A stretch of 48,052 nt of DNA from Solirubrobacterales bacterium (lineage in GTDB: Bacteria; Actinomycetota; Thermoleophilia; Solirubrobacterales; Solirubrobacteraceae), in NCBI GenBank assembly GCA_003137075.1, contig PLES01000109.1, forward strand, positions 1-48,052. Reading direction: 5' to 3'. The notes under the pieces are model-generated. The model was given only the letters and a program-made list of their open reading frames with translations. It did no database searches and was not told where the DNA came from. Numbering within the stretch: the first letter of the stretch is position 1; every line of letters begins with the position of its first letter. Positions 16,496 through 26,268 of the stretch are shown in pieces. The position numbers and the translations under genes were made by a program.

Positions 16496-17488
16496 ATGTC
16501 GAAGATCGATTTCATGCCATCAGAGCTGGACCTGTCCCAGCAAGCAGCCATCGCCACGCCGAGCGCACCGCGCGGGGCGCCGCCCCGGTACAGACGCAAG
16601 GCCCTGACCTGGTTGCAGTCCGGCGGGCTCTCAAGGCTCGCCTTTCTTATCCCCCTGATCGCCATCTTCGGTGCCTTCTCCTGGTACCCGATCGTGAAGT
16701 TGGTGATCACCTCGCTGCAGCAGACCAACTTCGCGCTGCCGGCGAAGTGGGTGGGGCTGCACAACTTCAGCCTCGTGATCCACGACCCGCTGTTCCCGAT
16801 AGCGGTGCGGAACACGGCTGAGTTCGCCGGGCTGGCGCTGCTCTTTGGTTACCCGATCCCGCTGGTCGTGGCCCTGCTGGTCAGCGAGCTGCGCCGCCGC
16901 CGCGGGCTCTACGCGGCGTTGGTGTACCTGCCGGTGGTGATCCCGCCGGTGGTGGCGGTGCTGCTCTGGTACACGTTCTATAACGCTGGCCCAACCGGCG
17001 TCTTCAACACGATCCTGCACTGGCTGGGAATCGGTCCGCAACCGTGGATCCAGTCGCAGAGTCAGGCTATGCCCTCGCTGGTGCTGGAGTCGACCTGGGC
17101 CAACGCAGGCGGCACCGTGATCATCTATCTGGCCGCCCTGACAGGGGTCAACACAGAGCTCTACGAGGCCGCCTCGGTCGACGGTGCCGGGATCTGGAAG
17201 AAGATCTGGCACGTAACCCTGCCGCAGATGCGCACGGTGCTGCTGGTGACGATGATCCTCCAGATCATCGGCACCGCCCAGGTCTTCCTCGAGCCCTATC
17301 TGTTCACCCAGGGCGGCCCCAACAACGCGACCATCACGGTCCTGCTCCTGATCTACAACTACGCCTTCGGCAACTCGCTAGGACCGCAGTACGGTGAAGC
17401 CGCGGCGCTGAGCGTGATGCTCGTCGCCTTCCTGGCGCTCTTCTCGCTGATCTACCTGCGCGCCACGCGTTCCTGGAGTAGCGAATGA
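16496..17488 (+). CDS. ABC sugar permease, MalF type
   Basis: A 330-aa inner-membrane permease with six to seven hydrophobic helices (GGLSRLAFLIPLIAIFGAF is the first). The EAA loop that contacts the ATPase is YEAASVDGAGIWKKIWHVTLP (matching EAAxxDGAxxxxxFxxIxLP). The ATG at 16496 is preferred because an earlier in-frame GTG falls inside the hairpin. Its stop overlaps the next ATG by 4 nt. Confidence 0.92.
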   Translation: MSKIDFMPSELDLSQQAAIATPSAPRGAPPRYRRKALTWLQSGGLSRLAFLIPLIAIFGAFSWYPIVKLVITSLQQTNFALPAKWVGLHNFSLVIHDPLFPIAVRNTAEFAGLALLFGYPIPLVVALLVSELRRRRGLYAALVYLPVVIPPVVAVLLWYTFYNAGPTGVFNTILHWLGIGPQPWIQSQSQAMPSLVLESTWANAGGTVIIYLAALTGVNTELYEAASVDGAGIWKKIWHVTLPQMRTVLLVTMILQIIGTAQVFLEPYLFTQGGPNNATITVLLLIYNYAFGNSLGPQYGEAAALSVMLVAFLALFSLIYLRATRSWSSE

Positions 17489-18417
17489 GCGCGATCCGTA
17501 TGAGGCGTCGCCGGGAGCGCCCGAAGCGAGTGACCGAGGTTCCGGCCGGCGGCCTGGTGCTGGCCAGCGACTGGCGGCGCCCAAGTGTCAAATGGGGCCT
17601 GGGCACCACGCAGGCGCTGCTGCTGGTGGTGCTGGTGATCATCGGGCTGGGTCCGATCCTCTGGCTCATCAAGGCGGCGATCACACCCACCCAGGACACC
17701 CTGATCCAGCCGATGTCGGTCTTCCCGCACGGCACCGACCTCAGCAACATCTCCAACGCTTGGACTCAGGTCGACATTGGCCTCTACCTGAAGAACACGA
17801 TCGTGCTCGCGCTGGGCTCATGGGCCTCGCAGTTGATCGTCTCGACCACAGGTGCGTACGCGCTCTCCGTGCTGCGGCCCAAGTGGGGCAGCTTGATCAT
17901 GGCGCTGCTGCTGACCACCCTGTTCGTGCCCCCGGTCGTGCTGCTGGTGCCGCTCTACCTCGAGATCGTGCACCCGCCGATCTTCGGCGGCACGCTGGAG
18001 AACAACTACTTAGCGATCTGGCTACCGGCCGGCGCGAGCGCCTTCAACGTGGTGCTGATGAAGCGTTTCTTCGACAACCTGCCGCGCGAGATCTTCGAGG
18101 CGGCGCGGATCGACGGCTGCGGTCCGGTCCGCCTCTTCACGTCGATCGTGCTGCCGATGTCGAAGCCGATCCTCGGCGTCGTGTCGCTGTTCGCCGTGCT
18201 CGCCTCCTGGAAGGATTTCCTCTGGCCTTTACTGGTGCTGTCCAACCCCGGTGAGCAGCCTATCTCGGTGCGGCTGCCGACGATCCAGAGCGAGACCGAC
18301 CTGGGCGTGTTCCTGGCGGCGATGCTGATCGCATGCATCGTCCCGATCGTCGGCTTCCTCATCTTCCAGCGCACGATTCTGCGCGGAACCGGGCTCGGCG
18401 GAGCCTTGAAGGGCTGA
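17485..18417 (+). CDS. ABC sugar permease, MalG type
   Basis: A 310-aa partner permease with six helices, the first being TTQALLLVVLVIIGLGPIL. The EAA loop is FEAARIDGCGPVRLFTSIVLP. It ends the importer operon. No ATP-binding subunit follows, so the importer must use an ATPase from elsewhere (the shared MsiK-type ATPase in actinobacteria). It converges on the broken regulator gene 12 nt further on. Confidence 0.92.
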   Translation: MSAIRMRRRRERPKRVTEVPAGGLVLASDWRRPSVKWGLGTTQALLLVVLVIIGLGPILWLIKAAITPTQDTLIQPMSVFPHGTDLSNISNAWTQVDIGLYLKNTIVLALGSWASQLIVSTTGAYALSVLRPKWGSLIMALLLTTLFVPPVVLLVPLYLEIVHPPIFGGTLENNYLAIWLPAGASAFNVVLMKRFFDNLPREIFEAARIDGCGPVRLFTSIVLPMSKPILGVVSLFAVLASWKDFLWPLLVLSNPGEQPISVRLPTIQSETDLGVFLAAMLIACIVPIVGFLIFQRTILRGTGLGGALKG

Positions 18418-18429
18418 GCTCGAAGCGTC

Positions 18430-20105
18430 TCACGACTGCCCGGCGAATCGTTGGGCACGGTGGTCGGCGGCGTGGTGGCGGCCGAGTGCACGTAGCTGCT
18501 CGATGATCGCCTGCTGGCGGTCGGCGTCGCCGGGATCCTCGGCCAGCGCCGCCTCTAGCGCGGTAAGTGCCTCCTGGTGGGAGTTACGTGCCGCGGCGTC
18601 GTTGGCGATCAGGTCGAGCAACTCAAGGTGCCGAGCGTCGATCAGGTCGCGCGTTTCCCGCGCCCACTCGGCGTAAGGATCGTCGGGCAGCAGCGGTCCG
18701 GTGCGGAGTGCCAGGCCTGCGTAGGCGAACTGGACAGCGCGTGGGCCACGGGCGCTGCGGACCCGGTCGGTGACGGCCAGGAACTCACCGGCGTCGACCC
18801 AAGCGGGCACCAGCCGCAGGCTGTCGCCATCTCGGACCACGATCTCGCCGGCGACCGTGCGCAGACGGCTGAGGACCTGCCGCAGCCGCAGCCGCGCGGC
18901 CGCCGGCGGCGTCTCGGGGAAGAACCACTCCAGTACGACATCCACAGGCAGGCCGCGCGCGCCACACGCGTCCCGCCGCCGCCCGCCATCGCGGACTCGT
19001 GCAGCGCGCCTGCGGCGAGCGACCCCGCGCCTTCGCGACCGGCCCGGAACGTCGCCCACGAGGTCATCAGCGTCTGGCGCCACACCAGCCGCTTCTCGAG
19101 CCAGTCGTCGCGCACGATCTCCTGCAGCGCTTCAAGCGCCTCCAACGGATCACCGGAGCGAGCCAGCAGCATCGCCCGTGTCTGCATCACGGACTCATCC
19201 CAGTCCCTCGCGTGTGCCCGCGCCGGCGCCGTGGCGCGCTCGAAGAACCGCTGTGCCTCTTGCGTCAGTCCCACACGGTCAAGCAACTCCGCAGCCTCCA
19301 GCAGGAAGAAGCCGCCGACGTGAGTCTCAAACCACTCTGCGTCGACCGCGGCCCGTTCGGCCTCGCGCAGCAGCCGCTCGGTGGCGCGCGGGTCGCCGCG
19401 ACCCGCGGCAACCCGTCCCTGGCCCCAGATGATCTCGGGTATCGAGCGGCGGTCGTCGCGCCGCTCGGCGATCACCGCCGCTTCGGCCAGGATCTGCTCG
19501 GCCCGATCGAACTCGCCGAGATCGATCAGTACGTCGGAGTAGTAGGTGAGCGCCGCGTCACGGCGCTCACCGGATTCGTAGGCCTGGAGCGCGCGACCGA
19601 TCAGCTCTTCGGCACCGACCAGGTCGCCGTACTGGTAGTGCGCCGAATATCCGCAGCGCAGCAGCGCCGAGCCCTGCCAGTCGCGATGGCCGAGCGCGGC
19701 GAAGATCTTGGCCGCTTCCAGGAACTCGCGCCGGGCCTGGGCAGTTGCAGTGTCGGTGCCCTCCCAGGCGAGCTGCTGGCCGCCGGCAAGCAGCGCGCGA
19801 CCGAGCGCCAGCTCACATAACCCGTCGGCTTCCTTGAGAACCTGATCCACCAGTGCCCGCCCGCCGAGCGCTCGCTCACGGGTGGCGTCGACCGCTCGCT
19901 CGGCCATCAGCTCCAGGCGCCAGTCGCGCCCGTCCGGCGCCGGCGCCACGGCGTCTGCAGCGAGCAGATCCTGAAGGCGGGTCAGGGCCGTCCTGCGCTC
20001 CGCGTACCACCCCAACGGCTCGAGCGCGCGGGCATGATCAAGCAGGGCCGCGGGATCCGTGAGCTCTGCAACCTCGAGGCTTGATCGCGTCGAGTGGCCT
20101 GCCAT
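18430..20105 (-). pseudogene. Broken TPR-BTAD regulator (frameshift, probably with a deletion)
   Basis: Two reading frames hold parts of one protein. The first (from ATG 20105, reliable to about 18986) is a helical TPR region of about 374 residues with repeats such as AEELIGRALQAYESGE. The second (from about 18963 to the stop at 18430) begins RGLPVDVVLEWFFPETPP and has the helix LRLRQVLSRLRTVAG, then WVDAGEFLAV and a BTAD-type helical region (AEWARETRDLIDARHLE, ARNSHQEALTALEAALAEDPG). The break is at 18963-18990, in a GGCGGGCGGCGG run. The front of the winged helix is missing, so a deletion accompanies the shift; assembly error is possible. A GATAAT box ends 6 nt before ATG 20105. It is divergent from glgC. 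Confidence 0.7.
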
Positions 20106-20252
20106 AGCTCGATTATCCCTACGAATGGCGCTACGACCGGATGTATCACGGCGACTCTCGCCACCACCGGCGCCCATGCTCAAGCGCGTTCGGGCGGCTG
20201 ACCAGGAGCCGCAGTTGTATGCAGCGGCTCACACTGTGGTTGAGTACCGGTC

Positions 20253-21500
20253 ATGACCGCCGACCAAGCCAAGGTTCTCGCCATCGTCCTGGCCGGTGGC
20301 GAGGGCAAGCGGTTGGCGCCGCTGACGCTTGACCGTGCGAAGCCCGCGGTGCCGTTCGGAGGCAACTACCGTCTGGTTGATTTCGCGCTCTCCAACCTGG
20401 TGAACGCGGGTTACCGGCGGATCGTCGTGCTGACTCAATACAAGAGCCACTCGCTTGACCGGCACATCGCCTCGACCTGGCGGCTGTCAGCGCTGCTCGG
20501 CAACTACGTCGCCCCGGTACCCGCACAGATGCGCCACGGGCCGCACTGGTTCTCCGGGTCCGCCGACGCGATCTATCAGAACCTCAATCTGCTGCGAGAC
20601 GAGCGCCCCGATTACGTGATCGTCTTCGGCGCCGACCACATATACCGGATGGACCCCTCGCAGATGGTCCGGCAGCACATCGAGTCGGGCGCAAAAGTCA
20701 CCGTGGCGGCACTGCGCGCTCCGATCGAGACCGCCGACCAGTTCGGCGTGATCGAGACGGCGGCCGACGGCCGCACGATTGCGGCATTTCATGAGAAGCC
20801 GAAGAACCCGGTCGGCCTCGCCGACGCGCCGGACCACGTCTATGCGTCGATGGGCAACTACGTCTTCACGGCCGACACTCTGATCGAGATGGTCACGCGC
20901 GACGCCGAGGCCCGTGATTCGGCGCACGACATGGGCGGCAACATCATTCCGATGCTGGTCGAGGCCGGCGGTGCCGAGGTCTACGACTTCACGACCAATG
21001 AGATCCCGGGCGCCACCGAGCGTGAACGCGGCTACTGGCGTGACGTCGGCACGATCGACGCGTTCTACGACGCGCACATGGATCTGATCTCGGTCACGCC
21101 GATCTTCAACCTCTACAACATGGAATGGCCGATCCTGACGATGCATGAGCCACTGCCACCGGCGAAGTTCGTTTTCGCCGATGACGATCGCATCGGTCAC
21201 GCGATCGATTCGATGGTCTGTGCCGGGGTGATCGTCTCGGGCGGTCTCGTGAACCGCTCGATCATCTCGCCGCGGGTCCGCATCCACTCGCGCGCTGAGG
21301 TGATTGGGTCGGTGCTGTTCAACGGCGTCGATGTCGGTGGCGGCGCGGTTGTCCGCAACGCGATCATCGACAAGGACGTGATAATCGAGCCCGGCGCGCA
21401 GATCGGCGTCGATCTCGACGCCGATCGTCGACTCTTCACCGTTTCGGACGGCGGGGTTGTAGTCGTACCAAAGGGCGCCCGCGTGTCGGCGCCTGCGTGA
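20253..21500 (+). CDS. glgC: Glucose-1-phosphate adenylyltransferase
   Basis: A 415-aa enzyme that makes ADP-glucose from ATP and glucose-1-phosphate, the first step of glycogen synthesis. It has the nucleotide motif [13 protein letters not shown] (11-23), AKPAVPFGG with the phosphate-binding Lys, GADHIYRMD (about 128-136), the GNYVF segment, and C-terminal left-handed beta-helix repeats ([18 protein letters not shown] to [12 protein letters not shown]). All catalytic regions are intact. The gene is followed 7 nt later by glgA. Confidence 0.95.
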   Translation: MTADQAKVLAIVLAGGEGKRLAPLTLDRAKPAVPFGGNYRLVDFALSNLVNAGYRRIVVLTQYKSHSLDRHIASTWRLSALLGNYVAPVPAQMRHGPHWFSGSADAIYQNLNLLRDERPDYVIVFGADHIYRMDPSQMVRQHIESGAKVTVAALRAPIETADQFGVIETAADGRTIAAFHEKPKNPVGLADAPDHVYASMGNYVFTADTLIEMVTRDAEARDSAHDMGGNIIPMLVEAGGAEVYDFTTNEIPGATERERGYWRDVGTIDAFYDAHMDLISVTPIFNLYNMEWPILTMHEPLPPAKFVFADDDRIGHAIDSMVCAGVIVSGGLVNRSIISPRVRIHSRAEVIGSVLFNGVDVGGGAVVRNAIIDKDVIIEPGAQIGVDLDADRRLFTVSDGGVVVVPKGARVSAPA

Positions 21501-21507
21501 GGACCTT

Positions 21508-22701
21508 ATGCGCGTCGCGCTGCTAACCCGCGAATACCCGCCGGAGGTTTACGGCGGCGCCGGGGTACACGTCGACTACCTGAGTCGTGAGCTCTCAAGG
21601 ATGGTGGAGTTGAGCGTGCACTGCTGGGGTGCTAATCGCGATGGCCCGAACGTACATGCCTACAGTCCCTGGGACGCGCTCAGTGGCGACCGCCCCGACC
21701 TCGCGGCGCTACGGGCGATGTCGATTGATCTGCTGATGGCGGCCAAGGTTGCCGGTACCGAGCTGGTTCACAGTCACACCTGGTACGCGCAGTTCGCGGG
21801 GCACCTGGCGAAGCTTCTGCACGGCGTCCCGCACGTGGCGACTGTGCACTCGCTTGAGCCGTTGCGACCCTGGAAGGCTGAGCAGTTAGGCGGCGGCTAC
21901 GCCGTCTCGGGTTTCTGCGAGCGCGTGGCCCTGGAGTGCGCCGACGCTGTGATCGCCGTCTCGCAGGGCGCCAGGCGAGACATCCTCAGTGTCTATCCAG
22001 AGGTCGAGCCGAGCCGCGTGCACGTCGTCTACAACGGCATCGACACGGTTGAGTACGCGCCCGACCCGGGAGTCGATGTACTCGAGCGACTGGGCGTCGA
22101 CCCGGATCGTCCCTCAGTCGTGTTCGTCGGGCGGATCACGCGCCAGAAGGGCGTGCCACTGCTGCTGCGCGCCGCCGCCCAATTCGATCCCGAGGCGCAG
22201 CTCGTGCTCTGTGCCGGAGCGCCGGACACCGCTGAGATCGGCGCCGAGGTGGCTGCCGGCGTGCAGGCACTGCAGGCCACCCGAGACGGCGTCATCTGGA
22301 TAGATCAGATGCTGCCCAAGCGAGATGTGATCCAGTTGCTGAGCCACGCGACGGTCTTTGCCTGCCCGTCGATCTATGAGCCACTCGGAATCGTCAACCT
22401 CGAAGCGATGGCCTGCGAGGCGGCGGTCGTTGCCAGCGCCACCGGTGGAATCGTCGAGGTCGTGGTCGACGGTGAGACCGGATACCTGGTGCCGCTCGAG
22501 CAGGCCGAAGGTTCGATCGAGCCCACCGATCCGGAAGGTTACGCCGAGGTGTTCGCGGCCCGGGTCAACCGCGTGCTCCGGGACCCGGAGCTGGCGCGCC
22601 GGCTCGGCGAGGCCGGCCGCCGCCGCGCGGTCGAGTCGTTCAACTGGGCGCAGATCGCGGCGCAGACGGTCGCGATCTACGAAGCGCTCTGCTCCCAATA
22701 G
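21508..22701 (+). CDS. glgA: Glycogen synthase, GT4 actinobacterial type
   Basis: A 397-aa glycosyltransferase of the Corynebacterium-type glgA group, which uses ADP-glucose. In some actinobacteria this family makes maltose-1-phosphate (GlgM), so product specificity is uncertain. The N-terminal domain begins MRVALLTREYPPEVYGGAG and contains the acceptor motif HSHTWYAQ. The C-terminal domain has VFVGRITRQKG and the EX7E pair in YEPLGIVNLEAMA. Coupled to glgC by a 7-nt gap with a GAGG site. Confidence 0.94.
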   Translation: MRVALLTREYPPEVYGGAGVHVDYLSRELSRMVELSVHCWGANRDGPNVHAYSPWDALSGDRPDLAALRAMSIDLLMAAKVAGTELVHSHTWYAQFAGHLAKLLHGVPHVATVHSLEPLRPWKAEQLGGGYAVSGFCERVALECADAVIAVSQGARRDILSVYPEVEPSRVHVVYNGIDTVEYAPDPGVDVLERLGVDPDRPSVVFVGRITRQKGVPLLLRAAAQFDPEAQLVLCAGAPDTAEIGAEVAAGVQALQATRDGVIWIDQMLPKRDVIQLLSHATVFACPSIYEPLGIVNLEAMACEAAVVASATGGIVEVVVDGETGYLVPLEQAEGSIEPTDPEGYAEVFAARVNRVLRDPELARRLGEAGRRRAVESFNWAQIAAQTVAIYEALCSQ

Positions 22702-22751
22702 GTCGCGCTCGCGCGGCGGGCCGGTGACTGCCACATACAATGGGTTGTCCT

Positions 22752-22824
22752 GCCCCCATGGTCTAGTGGTTAGGACGCCTGCCTTTCACGCAGGAGATCG
22801 CCGGTTCGAGCCCGGCTGGGGGTA
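22752..22824 (+). tRNA. tRNA-Glu (anticodon UUC)
   Basis: A complete cloverleaf of 73 nt with acceptor GCCCCCA/TGGGGGT (G1-U72 wobble), a D-arm starting GGTCTAGTGGTTAGG, an anticodon stem CCTGC/GCAGG around CTTTCAC, and a T-arm with GGTTCGAGCC. The loop reads T-TTC-A, so the anticodon is UUC and the tRNA decodes GAA/GAG. CCA is not encoded; the discriminator base is A. Confidence 0.96.
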
Positions 22825-22842
22825 CTACAAGATTGCCCACGG

Positions 22843-25800
22843 CTAGCCCAGCCAGCTTTGGTCGGCGAGGAAGCCGTCGACCGGGTTGTATTGGTAGTTG
22901 CGTAGGCGGCGTGATGTGAGCTCGATGCCTGGATGGGTGACGGTCGGGACCCATTCGGCGCTGTCCGTGAGTTGGCGATCGACGGCCTCCCAGATGGTGC
23001 GGGACCTGGGCGGATCTGTGAGCTCGAGTCGCTCGGCGCGGCGCATCAGGCGGTCGGTCGCCGGGTTGCAGTACCAGCCGTTGCTGTTGCCGCCGCCGCA
23101 GCTGAAGAACTGGGGTATGTAGGACGTCGGGTCGGGCCAGGGGGCAACCCAGTCGCCTTCTATGAAGATCTGCATGTCGGACCAGTCCTGTTTCGTGATG
23201 CTGACCAGTGGGGTCAGGTGAAGTGTCACGTCGTAGCCGAGGGCGCGCAGCACGGAGGCGAAATACCCTGGGACCGTTGGCGGCACGAACTCGATGTCGG
23301 GGCTGCCCCAGACGACGATTCGCTCCCCGCGTGTTCCTGACTGTGCGACCAGCTGTCGCGCGCGCGCCATGTTCGGCGCGCTCCAGGTGCCGTTCGCGTT
23401 GGGGTGAAGCGTGTATGGGCAGTAGCGGCGGTAGCCGGGTAGACCGGGGGCGATCGGTTGACAGATCGGAGTCGCCAGACTCGGGCCGCCGTAGAGTTGG
23501 ACGATCCTGGCCCTGTTGATCGCGTAGTTAAGGGCCTGTCGGACACGAAGATCGTTGAACGGTGGAGTGTTCGTGTTGACTGCCGCGAAGTCGACCGCTG
23601 GCTGGGGGTTGGAGTGAAGCTGCGCGGGACTTTCGAGCTTGAGCCGGCGATAGACGGGTCCTGTGATCGCGCTGAACAGCCAGTCCGCTCGTCCTTGCTC
23701 GATCGTGGTTATCGCGTCTTGATTTGTCGGCGAGCTCCGCCATACGATCGAGTCGGGATTCCCGTCCGGCTGTGCAGCGTGCGACCACTCGTGAAAGAAC
23801 CGGTTGCGGGTGAACCGGATCTCGGTCGGGCTGACGGAGCTGATCTCGTAGGGTCCGGTGCCGGGGACGGTGTGCGAGCCGGTCTCCCGGTCAGGAGTCC
23901 CCGGCGGGATCGGTGCCGAGAACGCCTCGTAGGTCAGGCGGAACAGGAACGCGGGGTCAGGTGCCGTGAGCCGGAAAGTGACGGTGCCCGTCGCATCGTT
24001 CGTGACGATGCCGCGAGAGAGGTCGCAGCGGGCTCGGTCTGCGAGACACGCGCGTACGCCCACGATGTCCTCAAACGCGGACGCGTAAGGAGATCCGACG
24101 CGGAACAGACGCTCGAATCCGCGACGGAAATCGCCGGCCCGCAAGAATTGTCCGTCGGAGTATCGGATTCCCTGACGGATTCGGAACGTATATGCCGTGC
24201 CGCCGTCCGTCGCCCTCGGGATTGACAACGCGAGATCTGGGACCAGCCGCAGCCCTGCGGGTCCTGGGCTCTGCTGAAAGTTCACCAGCGAGTCATAGGC
24301 CAGCCCGGTGAACTGTCCATTGGCGGCGAACTGGTAAAACGCGGGATCTATCGAGGCGGCCGGGTCCGTGGATGAGGCGAGGCGGGACGGCGTCGCGATG
24401 ACGAGCTTCCCGCCTCGGTGGTGGCCGGAGTTCGCCGCAACCCCAACCCACAGCCGTCCGCCGCTGACCGTGAGCGAGCTCGGCGCCCCCCCGACCTTGA
24501 CGCTGGCCACGACGCGGTCTATCCGCGGGTCGATCCGAGAAACCGTGCCTGAGTACTGATTGGCGACCCACACCGCACCAGGTCCGGCGGCCACCGCGTC
24601 CGGGCCGCTGCCGACGGCGATCGTCGCGGTGACTTCGCTGGTGGCCGGATCGATCCGGGAGACCGTCGAGTCGAGGCTGTTGGTAACCCAGAGAGATCCT
24701 GCCGCGTAAGCGATGGACGCGGGGCCGTTCCCGACGTGAACGAGGGCAAGCACGCGGCCTGTCTCCGGGTTGATCCTTTCGAGTGTCGCGTCGTTGTACC
24801 CCGCAACCCACACACTCCTGCCACGTATCAAGACCGCGCTGGGTTGCAGATCCAGTGAGAGCGTCCGCTTCAGCGAGTCACTGATCGGATTGATCTCGAA
24901 GAGCTCCTTGTCGCCCGAATCGGCAACCCACAACCCAGCTGCCCCATAAGCGATTGCGACCGGGTTGACTCCAGGGAGCGGGATGGTCTGCGTCACGCTT
25001 TCTGTCGTCGGGTCGATTCTCGTGACCGTGGCCGCGTCGGTTCCGGCCACCCAGATTGCTCCGCCGCCGTACACAATGCTTCCCGGCTCTGCAGCAACGG
25101 GGAGGTCGTCGACCACGACGCCAGAGCGGGCATCGATGCGCGAGACCTGCTGGGCACCGGGATTTGCCACCCAGGCCGAGCCTGCACCAGCGGTGACCGA
25201 CCCCGGTGTGCCGACGAGCGGTGTTGTTAGCGCTATCCGATCCGATGCGGTCTTGACCGCCACGACCCCGCTCACCCCGGCGGCCAACGCGCGCTGCTGA
25301 TCCGCGGCACTAGCGCTGAGGACCAACACTCCGGCGAGTGCTGCTGCGACCGCCAGGAGCGCGGTGACCGCGCGACCGCGGCCGCCGTGCGAACCCGGCA
25401 TCGAAGGGAACCGGCGTGGAGGCTCGAGCGAGGGATCGTGTAGGAGGATCCGCCGCTGGAGGTCGTGCAACTCTGGGCCTGGCTCGAGCCCCAGGTCATC
25501 GACGAGGCGTTGGCGAGCCGACTGGAAGGTGTGAAGTGCATCGGTTTGTCGCCCGGCGCGATATAGCGCGATCATCAGGGCGCCGAGCAGACGCTCTCGC
25601 AGCGGATGCTCTCCGACGAGCCGCTCGAGCTCGGCGACCAGTTCCGCTCCCCCGCCGAGCGTCAGGTCCGCTTCAATCCGTGACTCCAGTGCGTCGAGCC
25701 GCAGCTCGTCGAGTCTCAGGGCTTCTGCGCTGACTGTCGGGTTGTCGCGGATGTCGAACCACGCCGGGTCGCGCCACAGGGCGAGCGCCTCGTTGAACGC

Positions 25801-26160
25801 GTTGACGGCGCCAGCAGGGTCGCCGTCAACCGCTGCGCGACGGCCGTCCGCAGCCAGCCGTTCGAACCGATCGGCGTCCAGCTCGTCCGGCTCGACGTGG
25901 AGCAGGTAGCCGCCGGTCTGGCGCAGCAATCGATCGTGACCGAGCAACTTGCGCAGGCGGTGCAGGTAGGCGTCTAGCGAAACATCTGCGCTCGGCGGGG
26001 GCCGGTCCCCCCAAAGAGCATCGGTCAGCTCGTCTCGTGAGACAACCGCGTTTGCACGCACCAGCAGCACCGCGAGCAGCGTCCGCTGCTTGTGCCCGCC
26101 GAGTGAAAGCGGACCCGCATCGACTGAAACCTCCAGTGGCCCGAGTACGGCGAACCGCAT
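22843..26160 (-). CDS. Membrane-anchored SARP/BTAD regulator fused to a beta-propeller and an ABC solute-binding protein
   Basis: A 1105-aa protein with four parts. Residues 1-95 are a SARP-type winged helix (MRFAVLGPLEV, then LDAYLHRLRKLLGHDRLL). About 97-245 are the BTAD (DADRFERLAADGRRAA to ALHTFQSARQRLVDDLG). 263-284 are one membrane helix (AVTALLAVAAALAGVLVL). About 305-575 are seven propeller repeats with WVA(N/G) and SRIDP motifs. About 584-1105 are a whole family-5 (oligopeptide) binding protein (YRFRIRQGIRYSDG-like core, YAINRARIVQLYGG). It is thus a possible one-piece membrane regulator that reads an outside ligand. ATG 26160 matches the usual family start; ATG 26193 is possible. 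It is divergent from a secreted propeller gene. Confidence 0.9.
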   Translation of the reverse strand: MRFAVLGPLEVSVDAGPLSLGGHKQRTLLAVLLVRANAVVSRDELTDALWGDRPPPSADVSLDAYLHRLRKLLGHDRLLRQTGGYLLHVEPDELDADRFERLAADGRRAAVDGDPAGAVNAFNEALALWRDPAWFDIRDNPTVSAEALRLDELRLDALESRIEADLTLGGGAELVAELERLVGEHPLRERLLGALMIALYRAGRQTDALHTFQSARQRLVDDLGLEPGPELHDLQRRILLHDPSLEPPRRFPSMPGSHGGRGRAVTALLAVAAALAGVLVLSASAADQQRALAAGVSGVVAVKTASDRIALTTPLVGTPGSVTAGAGSAWVANPGAQQVSRIDARSGVVVDDLPVAAEPGSIVYGGGAIWVAGTDAATVTRIDPTTESVTQTIPLPGVNPVAIAYGAAGLWVADSGDKELFEINPISDSLKRTLSLDLQPSAVLIRGRSVWVAGYNDATLERINPETGRVLALVHVGNGPASIAYAAGSLWVTNSLDSTVSRIDPATSEVTATIAVGSGPDAVAAGPGAVWVANQYSGTVSRIDPRIDRVVASVKVGGAPSSLTVSGGRLWVGVAANSGHHRGGKLVIATPSRLASSTDPAASIDPAFYQFAANGQFTGLAYDSLVNFQQSPGPAGLRLVPDLALSIPRATDGGTAYTFRIRQGIRYSDGQFLRAGDFRRGFERLFRVGSPYASAFEDIVGVRACLADRARCDLSRGIVTNDATGTVTFRLTAPDPAFLFRLTYEAFSAPIPPGTPDRETGSHTVPGTGPYEISSVSPTEIRFTRNRFFHEWSHAAQPDGNPDSIVWRSSPTNQDAITTIEQGRADWLFSAITGPVYRRLKLESPAQLHSNPQPAVDFAAVNTNTPPFNDLRVRQALNYAINRARIVQLYGGPSLATPICQPIAPGLPGYRRYCPYTLHPNANGTWSAPNMARARQLVAQSGTRGERIVVWGSPDIEFVPPTVPGYFASVLRALGYDVTLHLTPLVSITKQDWSDMQIFIEGDWVAPWPDPTSYIPQFFSCGGGNSNGWYCNPATDRLMRRAERLELTDPPRSRTIWEAVDRQLTDSAEWVPTVTHPGIELTSRRLRNYQYNPVDGFLADQSWLG

Positions 26161-26192
26161 TTCGCAACGGATCAAACCACTCAAGTCACTCA

Positions 26193-26211
26193 TTTGCCAG
26201 CTTTTTGCCAG
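26193..26211. promoter_or_regulatory. Direct repeat TTTGCCAG with 11-bp period, possible SARP site
   Basis: TTTGCCAG at 26193-26200 and 26204-26211 are identical octamers one helical turn apart, lying between the divergent regulator and propeller genes. SARP regulators are known to bind direct repeats at 11- or 22-bp spacing, so this may be the site of the adjacent regulator. Confidence 0.5.
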
Positions 26212-26268
26212 TCGCTGTCGCCACGATTCGAGTCGTCAGTCACCAATCGACCGTCAGGGGCTGTTGTG

